Below are positions 44,761-51,431 of a stretch of DNA of 64,000 nucleotides, in pieces. The stretch is from Natronomonas pharaonis DSM 2160 (GTDB lineage: Archaea > Halobacteriota > Halobacteria > Halobacteriales > Haloarculaceae), in contig NC_007426.1 in assembly GCF_000026045.1 (NCBI RefSeq), forward strand, positions 1,860,001 through 1,924,000, written 5' to 3'. Each line of letters starts with the position of its first letter. Within the stretch, counting starts at the first letter, position 1. A program made the translations under genes and the position numbers. The notes below the pieces were generated by a model, which saw only the letters and a program-made list of their open reading frames with translations, had not been told where the DNA came from and made no database searches.

Positions 44761-45970
44761 TGTGAGTCCGGTAATTCGTTGTGTTCCCATCGAGTTTCGC
44801 CTTCTCACGCCATGCGATGGTCACCGACGCATTGCGGTCAGCGTGGTCTTGCACCACGTCACACTCGTCGTTCGTACATCGGAACCGCCGTCCCTGCCGA
44901 TACCCACGCTCACCGCAGCACGAACACGTCTGGGAGTTGTAGTAGGCATCTACTGTGTCCGTCGGAATCTCTCGCCACGTCGCCTTGTACGAGACGAATG
45001 TCTCGAACTTGTGGAACGGCAGTTTGTGCAACCGGCGGTTCATATACGTCCCGTACTTGATTTCGTCACGGATACCGCTCATATCCTCGAACACGATAAC
45101 CGGGTTCGAGAATTGCTCTGCGAACTCCACGACAGCGCGGGAAAGACGATGCAACACCCACTCGGTGAATCGCTCTTCTTCGTCACCGAGTCTGTGGTGG
45201 ATGCTCGTTTTGCCGTGTTCCTGACAGCGTTTCGTAATCGTGTGGTAGCGTTGGCGTTCCTGTTTGACTCGTCCGTAATCGAGGACGAGCGTCCCCTTCG
45301 TCCGCATCGTTTCGCGGTCGAGGGCAGTGAGTGCGACGTTTCGCTCGTTGATGTCCACGCCGACCAGCGTATCGGCGGTGTCGGGTTCGGGCACGTCGAA
45401 CTCGCGTGTGACCGTGACGTGTAGGTAGTACACGCCATCGCGGTACAGGAGTTCGGCCTGCCCAACATCCAGCTCGTCCGACGTGAGGGCATCTCGAAGT
45501 TCTTCCATCACGTCCGGCTCGCCGCGCAGATGACCCTTCACCTTCTTATAGGGTTTCGGGCTGATGCGGAACTGGATGCGGTTCGTGTCGTCGTCAACGG
45601 TGAGGCGGTAGCCTTCCGTGTGCGCCATCACAAGCGGGTATGCACCAGATTTGTCCGTACTCGGTGGCGTCGGCTCCCCGCCGTCAGGGTCGTCTTGGTT
45701 CTCCCACCACTCCTTGAGCGACTGGTAGGAGTCCCACGTTTGGAGGGCTTTACCGACGACCGCGCACTTGTTGTTCCGCAAGAAGTCGTCGCGGTCAACC
45801 TCCTTCTGTATCTCGGTGCGCGTGTATCCCCGTTGTGTGAGGCGGATAGTGTCGTTGAAAATCTCGCGTGATGCGAGGCGGGCGTCGTGAAGCCACGACC
45901 GTTCGCCAGACGCTATGTGAAGGCGCGTCTGAATCGTCTTCGTGGCTTCTTCACCCATGCTTTTTGACAA
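44654..45970 (-). CDS. tnpB: TnpB family RNA-guided endonuclease (IS605 OrfB)
   Basis: Of 438 residues from the ATG at 45970 (a second ATG at 45958 gives MGEEATKT), the C-terminal half is a complete split RuvC nuclease. It has VGVDINERN (first Asp), IVFEDMSGIRDE (Glu) and DHADRNAS (last Asp). A four-cysteine zinc motif (CSCCGE...CTNDEC) lies between the last two. The N-terminal region (~1-190) matches the RNA-binding half of TnpB. It should cut DNA complementary to the guide next to a short target-adjacent motif and so promote element retention. No frameshift or missing catalytic residue is visible. Confidence 0.92.
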   Translation of the reverse strand: MSKSMGEEATKTIQTRLHIASGERSWLHDARLASREIFNDTIRLTQRGYTRTEIQKEVDRDDFLRNNKCAVVGKALQTWDSYQSLKEWWENQDDPDGGEPTPPSTDKSGAYPLVMAHTEGYRLTVDDDTNRIQFRISPKPYKKVKGHLRGEPDVMEELRDALTSDELDVGQAELLYRDGVYYLHVTVTREFDVPEPDTADTLVGVDINERNVALTALDRETMRTKGTLVLDYGRVKQERQRYHTITKRCQEHGKTSIHHRLGDEEERFTEWVLHRLSRAVVEFAEQFSNPVIVFEDMSGIRDEIKYGTYMNRRLHKLPFHKFETFVSYKATWREIPTDTVDAYYNSQTCSCCGERGYRQGRRFRCTNDECDVVQDHADRNASVTIAWREKAKLDGNTTNYRTHKTQPQVRLVRLSGSGRVSRPTSSRSLAEQGVLAHG

Positions 45971-46004
45971 TCGTTCCAGACTATCATAAATGTAAGGATT
46001 AGGG

Positions 46005-46412
46005 ATGGAAGAATACCGTAGTCATGCACATTCAGTTAGTTCCTGCAAGTATCACTTCGTCTGGTGTCGCAAGTATCGCCATCAAATTCTCAACGCAGTT
46101 GAAGACGATGTTCGAGAATTGTTTGATGAGACTGCTGACCACTTCGGACACGAAATTCTGGCGTTGGAGATTGCGGACGACCACGTACACCTGTTCGTGC
46201 AAACAGACTCAAAGTACAGCCCTGCGAACATCGCTCGGCAGTTCAAGTCGTACTCTGGAAAGCACTTGCTGGAACGGTATCCCGAAATTCGAGAGTCGTA
46301 TTTTTGGGGTGGCGGATTTTGGAAGGTCGGATACTACGTGGGAACGACGGGAGCAGTGTCGGAGGAAGTGGTTGAACGGTATATCGAAGAAACGGAACAC
46401 GCGCCGGAGTGA
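46005..46412 (+). CDS. tnpA: IS200-type Y1 HUH transposase
   Basis: This 135-residue protein is full length for the family. It shows the HUH metal-binding motif (DDHVHLFVQ, ~58-66) and the helix with the catalytic Tyr (GYYVGTTGAVSEEVV, ~108-122). It works as a dimer that cuts and rejoins single-stranded DNA at the element's hairpin ends during peel-and-paste transposition. It starts 34 bp from, and divergent to, tnpB. The IS200-like protein appears intact. Confidence 0.92.
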   Translation: MEEYRSHAHSVSSCKYHFVWCRKYRHQILNAVEDDVRELFDETADHFGHEILALEIADDHVHLFVQTDSKYSPANIARQFKSYSGKHLLERYPEIRESYFWGGGFWKVGYYVGTTGAVSEEVVERYIEETEHAPE

Positions 46413-46422
46413 CGCGCTTCAC

Positions 46423-46444
46423 CCCCGCCCACAGTGGGGCGGGG
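46423..46444. repeat. Subterminal hairpin at the tnpA-side end of the IS200/IS605 element
   Basis: CCCCGCCC (46423-46430) and GGGCGGGG (46437-46444) form an 8-bp stem with a six-base loop, ACAGTG. It starts 11 bp after the tnpA stop and ends 20 bp before the ccdA-like stop codon. Confidence 0.7.
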
Positions 46445-46463
46445 AACTCGCGCTGCTTTTCGT

Positions 46464-47135
46464 TTAGAACCCGCCGTAGTCCGAGGCTGCCAACAGCAGC
46501 TGACCGATGCCGGCGGCGACGAGCAGGACGCCGGCGATCTGTTTGCTGTGTCGCATGAGCCAGCCTGTCCGGTCTTCCCACGTGTCGACGCCGACAGCGA
46601 TAGCGACTGTCGCCAGCGTCAACAGTCCGGCCGTTGCGCCGCCGTATGCGCCGACGACAAGCGTCGCCTCGGGAGCGGGCAACGCCAGTCCCTGCACGAG
46701 CACCGAAAGGAACACCGGGGCCAGACAGGCAACCGCTGCGAGCCCGTAGCCCGCCCCGAACACCCAAAAGCCGAGCACGCTCGCGCGGCGTTTCGGCAGC
46801 GGAACCGAGACGGGCGAGGAGACGCCCGAAAGCACCGCAACACCGGCGAGCAGGAAGACCACGCCGACAAGCGGCTCAAAGACGCTGATGTACTCCAACT
46901 GCGAGCCGTCGACGAAGACGGCAGCCGCTGAAATGACGGCAACGACCGAGAAGACGCCAAGCCCGGCCGCCGCGCCGCGAGCGGCGACGCCGGCAAGCGG
47001 CGCGTCCGTCTCCTGCTGGGCGACGTAGAACCCGACGTAGCCGGGCAACAGCGGGTACGAACACGGGGCGAAAAACGTCATGACACCGGCCGCGAACGCC
47101 CAGCCGACCGTCCCGCCGAGCGCCCAGTCAAGCAT
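46464..47135 (-). CDS. ccdA: CcdA/DsbD-type membrane thiol-reductant transporter
   Basis: Read from the ATG at 47135 (MLDWALGGTVGWAF), 223 residues with six membrane segments. The first segment carries the family's Cys-Pro motif region (FFAPCSYPLLPGYVG), and a second redox Cys lies in AAVACLAPVF, the pair that passes electrons across the membrane. Its start overlaps the stop of the thioredoxin-like gene by eight bases, so the two form a unit. The pair would keep an extracytoplasmic Cys protein reduced, probably for copper-centre or cytochrome assembly, given the adjacent nos genes. The IS element sits directly against its 3' end. Confidence 0.87.
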   Translation of the reverse strand: MLDWALGGTVGWAFAAGVMTFFAPCSYPLLPGYVGFYVAQQETDAPLAGVAARGAAAGLGVFSVVAVISAAAVFVDGSQLEYISVFEPLVGVVFLLAGVAVLSGVSSPVSVPLPKRRASVLGFWVFGAGYGLAAVACLAPVFLSVLVQGLALPAPEATLVVGAYGGATAGLLTLATVAIAVGVDTWEDRTGWLMRHSKQIAGVLLVAAGIGQLLLAASDYGGF

Positions 47136-47694
47136 TGTCGGCGACGGTAGCGGCTTCAGCAACGAGGGCGTCCGTATCGACGTGGCCGGAATCGGACCAC
47201 ACCACCTCGCCATCAGCGTCGACGAGGACGACGGACGGAATACCGATGACGCTGAACTGGTTCATCACCTGACTGTCAGGGTCGAGGCCGAGCGACCATG
47301 CACCGTCGTGTTCTCGCCACCAGTCGGCGACTTCCGCACGGGAAACCGACCGGCCGACGACCTCGCCGGTCAGCGAGAGGAACGGTACTTGGTCGCCAAC
47401 TTCGGCGTGGGCGGCCGTGAGGTCGCTCATTTCTCGGCTACAGGAGCTACACCACGTCGCGAAGAACGTCACGACGAGGGGGTACTCCTCTTCAAGCACG
47501 AGGGACCCGGCTTCGCTCCCGGGGGCGTCGATAGTCTCGATTTGTGCCGGTACACCACCGCTCCCGTCGCCGTCTTCATCACCCGCAGCGTTACCGACGG
47601 AGTCACCCGCTGTGGGTCCACGACGGGCCGCCCAGCCGCCGACGGCGAGGGTAGCTGCGCCAGCGAGTCCGCCGAGCACCGTCCGGCGTTGCAT
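47128..47694 (-). CDS. TlpA/ResA-like extracytoplasmic thioredoxin with Tat signal
   Basis: I choose the ATG at 47694 (MQRRTVLGGLAGAATLAVGG), 188 residues, because it places an RR signal at the N-terminus; ATGs at 47721 and 47847 are upstream. After the signal and a Gly/Asp-rich linker comes a thioredoxin fold with TFFATWCSSCSREM (CxxC) and the cis-Pro segment IGIPSVVLVDADG. It should be exported folded and then anchored or released outside. It is translationally coupled to the CcdA-like gene and divergent from nosD, which suggests a thiol-redox role in nitrous oxide reductase maturation. Confidence 0.85.
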   Translation of the reverse strand: MQRRTVLGGLAGAATLAVGGWAARRGPTAGDSVGNAAGDEDGDGSGGVPAQIETIDAPGSEAGSLVLEEEYPLVVTFFATWCSSCSREMSDLTAAHAEVGDQVPFLSLTGEVVGRSVSRAEVADWWREHDGAWSLGLDPDSQVMNQFSVIGIPSVVLVDADGEVVWSDSGHVDTDALVAEAATVADNA

Positions 47695-47785
47695 ACCCTC
47701 CGCTAGCGGCCCCGGCATCATAGGTGCCGTGGTACGCCGTTCGAAAGCGGCAAGGAATTCGGCAGACGGCAGCCCGTCAGCGCGG

Positions 47786-47806
47786 CTGGTTCGAGGCACG
47801 AACCAG
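47786..47806. promoter_or_regulatory. Perfect palindrome upstream of the first nosD
   Basis: CTGGTTCG (47786-47793), spacer AGGCA, CGAACCAG (47799-47806) form a perfect 8-bp inverted repeat. A TATA-like CATATT follows at 47810-47815, about 27 bp before the nosD ATG at 47840. A site just upstream of the TATA box fits an activator. The core GTTCG/CGAAC half-sites resemble, in reverse order, those I recall for haloarchaeal NarO/DmsR regulators. Confidence 0.55.
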
Positions 47807-47839
47807 ACAGCATATTGCCGGACACCCTGTAGCCCGATT

Positions 47840-49720
47840 ATGAACATCCGCGTCGCGGTCGCGGTCGTGTGCTGTCTGCTGGCGCTCGGCGGTGGCGCCT
47901 CGTTTTTTGTCTCACCGGCCGACTCAGCGCCCGGTCCGACGGAGTTCGACCGGACTGTCGCTATCGGGCTGACACTGGAAGAACAGCGCGGCGTCGCCGA
48001 CGAGCAGTTCCTTCCGCGAGCGCAGGTCGCCTACTCGCAGTACCCATACATCGTCGGGTATCGCGGCCTCGGAACGGCTGCCAACGATGTCGATGATTCG
48101 CTCGTCCGGCAGCAGTTCGGATATCCGCAGGCGGTCCACATCGAGACGGTGCCGGACGATGTCGATATCGACGACGACGGCGCGCTCGTCGCCGCCGGAT
48201 TCGGCCGATGGACGCCGGCCGACGAGACGTTCTTCGCGGTCAATACCGGCGCGGAAACGCCATCAGGACCGACCCCGGTTCCCTTCGCCGACCGTGCCGA
48301 CGCCGAGGCGTTTGTCACCGAACACGGCGGCGAGATACGCACGTGGGACGACCGGGCAACCTTCGCCGCGTCGGACCCCGGCGGCGAGGCGGCTAAAGAG
48401 CGCGTCGACAGACAGCAACGGCTGGCCGACGAGAACGTCTCCGCTGCGATGGAGCTACTCGACCGGCCGGTCGAGATAGTCGTCGGCGACGACGAGCCGA
48501 CGTTGCAGGACGCCATCGACGCCGCACCCGCCGGGACGGCCATCGAGTTGCCGCCCGGAACGTACGACGGCCCCGTCGAAATCGACCGGCCGGTCACGCT
48601 CGTCGGCGAGAACGCGACCGTCGTCGGCGACGACAACAGCACTGTCATCACTATCGAGGCCGACGAGGTCGCCGTCTCCGGCCTCTCGATAGCCGGTATC
48701 GGCGACTCACTGCGGGCCGACGAGGTCGATGCCGAGGGCTGGGACCGACGAACGGAGGAGGCCTACGGCTACTCCGACGCCGGCATCACTGTCGCCGAAG
48801 CCGACCGCATCCTCGTCGAGGGTGTCGACATGGAGACGCCGGCCTCGGGCGTTGTCTTCCGCGACTCGGCCGAAAGCGTCGTCGCCAACAGCAGCGTCGA
48901 CGGGGCCGAAGAGTGGGCTGACGGATTCATGGGTGTCGTCGCAATGCGGTCGCCGCTCGTCGTGCAGGATTCGACGTTCACCGAAGGACGGGATGGTGTC
49001 TACACTCACCGCGCTGAGGGGGTCACTGTCCGCGATAATCACTTCGTCGAGGGGCGGTTCGGTGTCCATCTGATGTACACCTCCGACGCGCTCGTCGACA
49101 ACAACTGCGCGGTCAGCCAAGAGCTCTCCGGCGTGGTCGTGATGACGAGCCCCGCGGGGACTGCAATCACGAACAACGTCGTTGTCGATACGGCACAGGG
49201 GGTTCCGACCAGCGGCTCCGACGCATACATCGGCGGCAACGTCATCGCCGACACCGAACAGGCGCTCAGCACCAGCGCCCGGAACTCGCTGTACACCGAG
49301 AACACGATTGTCGGCAACGAGGTCGGAATGCGTGCCTCGTCAGTGTTCCCGACGAGTACTGTCGTCAGAAACGACTTCGCCGACAACGACCGGCATGTCA
49401 GAGCGACAACCGGCCCGCTGCGGGTCTGGAGCGACGGCGACGAAGGGAACTACTGGGAGGGCGCTGCGGGGCTCGACCGCCGGTACACGCCGACAGACCC
49501 CGTCGACGAGCGGCTCCACCGGACTGACGCCGCGCGGACGCTCTCCGATGCCCCGGTCGTGCGGGGGCTCAGAACGCTTCGCGGCTCGGTGCCCGGAATG
49601 CGCGGCGAGAGCGTCGTCGACGCCGCGCCACGGAGCCACCCGGTCAACGAGACGCGAATCGAGACTGCGCGCGCACTTGCGGATGGCACGGCGACGGCGG
49701 AGGAGGTGTGCGGCGTATGA
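47840..49720 (+). CDS. nosD: NosD-like beta-helix protein with N-terminal NosL-like domain (copy 1)
   Basis: Read from the ATG at 47840 (MNIRVAVAVVCCLLALGGG), 626 residues with a signal peptide. Residues ~30-200 end in PFADRADAEAFVTEHGGEI, which closely matches the adjacent NosL (GFSDPDDAEAFQSEHGGEL); this part lacks the NosL Cys. The rest starts with EPTLQDAIDAAPAGT and forms PbH1/CASH parallel beta-helix repeats (AEADRILVEGVDMETP, HFVEGRFGVHLMYTSDALV, shown in part). NosD proteins act outside the membrane with the NosFY transporter to assemble the copper-sulfur centre of nitrous oxide reductase. The stop overlaps nosF (ATGA). A palindrome and TATA box lie just upstream. Confidence 0.88.
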   Translation: MNIRVAVAVVCCLLALGGGASFFVSPADSAPGPTEFDRTVAIGLTLEEQRGVADEQFLPRAQVAYSQYPYIVGYRGLGTAANDVDDSLVRQQFGYPQAVHIETVPDDVDIDDDGALVAAGFGRWTPADETFFAVNTGAETPSGPTPVPFADRADAEAFVTEHGGEIRTWDDRATFAASDPGGEAAKERVDRQQRLADENVSAAMELLDRPVEIVVGDDEPTLQDAIDAAPAGTAIELPPGTYDGPVEIDRPVTLVGENATVVGDDNSTVITIEADEVAVSGLSIAGIGDSLRADEVDAEGWDRRTEEAYGYSDAGITVAEADRILVEGVDMETPASGVVFRDSAESVVANSSVDGAEEWADGFMGVVAMRSPLVVQDSTFTEGRDGVYTHRAEGVTVRDNHFVEGRFGVHLMYTSDALVDNNCAVSQELSGVVVMTSPAGTAITNNVVVDTAQGVPTSGSDAYIGGNVIADTEQALSTSARNSLYTENTIVGNEVGMRASSVFPTSTVVRNDFADNDRHVRATTGPLRVWSDGDEGNYWEGAAGLDRRYTPTDPVDERLHRTDAARTLSDAPVVRGLRTLRGSVPGMRGESVVDAAPRSHPVNETRIETARALADGTATAEEVCGV

Positions 49721-50463
49721 GCGACGGCCCCGAAACGCCGACCGACGGCCCCGTGCTGACCGCCGATGGCGTCTCGAAGTCGTTCGGCCCGGTCGACGTA
49801 CTCTCGGACATCTCCTGTGTCATCCCTGCTGAGGAGGTTGTCGCCATCATCGGCCCGAACGGCAGCGGCAAGACGACGCTGTTGCGGACGCTCGTCGGCG
49901 ACCTCCGACCGACCGCCGGCGAGGTCACCTACCACGGCCCGTCAGTCGACCGGCCCATCGGCTATCTGCCGCAACGAGCCACATTCCGGTCCGGCTTCAG
50001 CTGTGCGGAGACGCTTTCGTTCTACGGGTCGTTCGTCGATGGCCCCGACCCGGCGACGCTGCTGGAACGCGTCGGCCTCGAAGGGGCAGCCGACCGGAAC
50101 GTCGAAGCCCTCTCCGGCGGGATGCGACGGCTGCTCGGCATCGCACAGGCGATGGTTGGCGACCCGCCGCTCGTCGTCCTCGACGAGCCGGCCAGCGGCC
50201 TCGACCCGAACATGAGTGCCAGCGTCTTCGAGACCGCCGGCGAGATGGCCGGCGGCGGAACGACCGTACTGCTCAGCTCACACGACATGTCGCTGGTCGA
50301 GGCGGTCGCCGACACCGTGCTGGTTGTCTCACAGGGCGATGTCGTCGCCAGCGGCGCGGTCGCGGAGCTGTACGACCGATTTGAGGTGTCGTCGCTGCGC
50401 GGTGTCATCGGGTCGGTCGTCGATGACAGCGACCGCGTCGCGGTGCTGGGGGGTGACGCATGA
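49717..50463 (+). CDS. nosF: NosF-like ABC transporter ATPase (copy 1)
   Basis: From the ATG at 49717, overlapping the nosD stop by four bases, the protein has 248 residues. It shows a complete ABC ATPase: IIGPNGSGKTT (Walker A), Q-loop YLPQRATF, signature LSGGMRRLLG, Walker B LVVLDEPASG and the switch His in SSHDMSLVE. It would power the NosY membrane partner encoded next, with which it overlaps by four bases. Substrate is thought to be a sulfur species or partner-protein remodelling in nos systems; this is family knowledge, not visible here. Confidence 0.9.
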   Translation: MSDGPETPTDGPVLTADGVSKSFGPVDVLSDISCVIPAEEVVAIIGPNGSGKTTLLRTLVGDLRPTAGEVTYHGPSVDRPIGYLPQRATFRSGFSCAETLSFYGSFVDGPDPATLLERVGLEGAADRNVEALSGGMRRLLGIAQAMVGDPPLVVLDEPASGLDPNMSASVFETAGEMAGGGTTVLLSSHDMSLVEAVADTVLVVSQGDVVASGAVAELYDRFEVSSLRGVIGSVVDDSDRVAVLGGDA

Positions 50464-51335
50464 GCCGCCACCGTGCTTTCGGGGCGGTCGCCTGGCGAGA
50501 GCTCCAAACGGTCGTCCGGACCCGGACCTACGCCCTGCTGTCGGTCGGGCTTGCGGTCGTCTTCGTGCAACTGCTCCGGTCAGGCGGTGGGGTCGAGATG
50601 GGCTATGTGCCAGCCGCTGTCGACCTGCTCTTGGCACTGGAACTGCTAGTTCCGCTCGTGGCCGTCGCGCTCGGCTATCGGGCGTTCACCGGCGACAACG
50701 ACGACCTCTCGGTGCTACGGACGTACCCGGTCTCCCGGTCGTCGCTCGTTGCTGGTGTCTTCGTCGGCCGGTTCCTCGGCCTCGCCGCCATCGTCGGTGC
50801 GCCGCTTTTGCTCGTCGCCGGGATGGTCGCCCGTGCCGGGGGGCCGACCTCGCGGGTGTTCGCGACACACCGCGGCGTCGACTCGCCGGTGCTTTTCATC
50901 CGCTTCATCGCGCTCACGCTGCTTTTCGGCGCGGTCGTGCTGGCGATGGCGATGGCCGTGTCGGTCATCGTTCGCTCCGGCCGGGCGGCGCTGGTGTTGG
51001 CGCTTGCGGTGCTCGTCGTCGTCGTTGCCGGCGGGGACCTGCTAGCACTGGCGGGGCTTTCCGCCGGCATCATCGGCGACGACATGCTAGCCTCGGTGCT
51101 GGGCGCAAGCCCCAACAGCGCCTACCGGGGGCTCGTTCTGGACCTCGTTGTTGGCGTAGCAACCGACCAAGCGGGGGCGATAGCGGTACCGGCTGCCGTC
51201 GCCGGGCTGGCGACGTGGCTCGGTGGGAGCCTCCTCATCGTCGCCGCCGGGCTGCACCGCCAGCCGGCCTCGCGCCTCCGAAACGCTATCCGGTCAGCTA
51301 TCGAGCGGGCCCGGACCACCATCGTCGGGCGCTGA
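50460..51335 (+). CDS. nosY: NosY-like ABC transporter permease (copy 1)
   Basis: The 291-residue protein has six or seven membrane segments, with the ABC-2/NosY layout: short cytosolic N-terminus with WRELQTVVRTRTY, then a first segment, then VPLVAVALGYRAFTGDNDD and LSVLRTYPVSRSSLVAGVF, the coupling-helix region. It overlaps nosF by four bases and pairs with it. A paralogue occurs at 54160-55035 with the same segment order, for example ALGYRAILSDERRGELDVL. About 96 bp separate it from the second nosD. Confidence 0.88.
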   Translation: MSRHRAFGAVAWRELQTVVRTRTYALLSVGLAVVFVQLLRSGGGVEMGYVPAAVDLLLALELLVPLVAVALGYRAFTGDNDDLSVLRTYPVSRSSLVAGVFVGRFLGLAAIVGAPLLLVAGMVARAGGPTSRVFATHRGVDSPVLFIRFIALTLLFGAVVLAMAMAVSVIVRSGRAALVLALAVLVVVVAGGDLLALAGLSAGIIGDDMLASVLGASPNSAYRGLVLDLVVGVATDQAGAIAVPAAVAGLATWLGGSLLIVAAGLHRQPASRLRNAIRSAIERARTTIVGR

Positions 51336-51378
51336 TTCGGGGAGCGGGGACATCGGTACCACGGTGGGTTCTGACAAT

Positions 51379-51388
51379 CGTTCGAACG
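51379..51388. promoter_or_regulatory. 10-bp perfect palindrome upstream of the second nosD
   Basis: CGTTCGAACG lies 43 bp before the GTG start at 51432. It contains the same GTTCG and CGAAC halves as the palindrome before the first nosD, but without a spacer. The pair of sites suggests a shared regulator for both sets. Confidence 0.4.
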
Positions 51389-51431
51389 CCGCACCAGATT
51401 ACCCAAGACGGTCGCACACGAACGTTTGCCC

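Larger units (their letters stand above)
44618..46444. mobile_element. IS200/IS605-type insertion sequence with divergent tnpA and tnpB
   Basis: The element carries a Y1 HUH transposase (tnpA, rightward) and an RNA-guided nuclease of the TnpB family (tnpB, leftward), with divergent starts 34 bp apart. Both ends have 8-bp hairpins. Coordinates given are the outer edges of the hairpins; the true ends lie a few to tens of bases beyond. Both proteins look intact, so it may be active. It lies between the tRNA-like gene and the 3' end of the ccdA-like gene, only about 20 bp from that stop codon. No terminal inverted repeats or target duplication are expected in this family. Confidence 0.85.
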
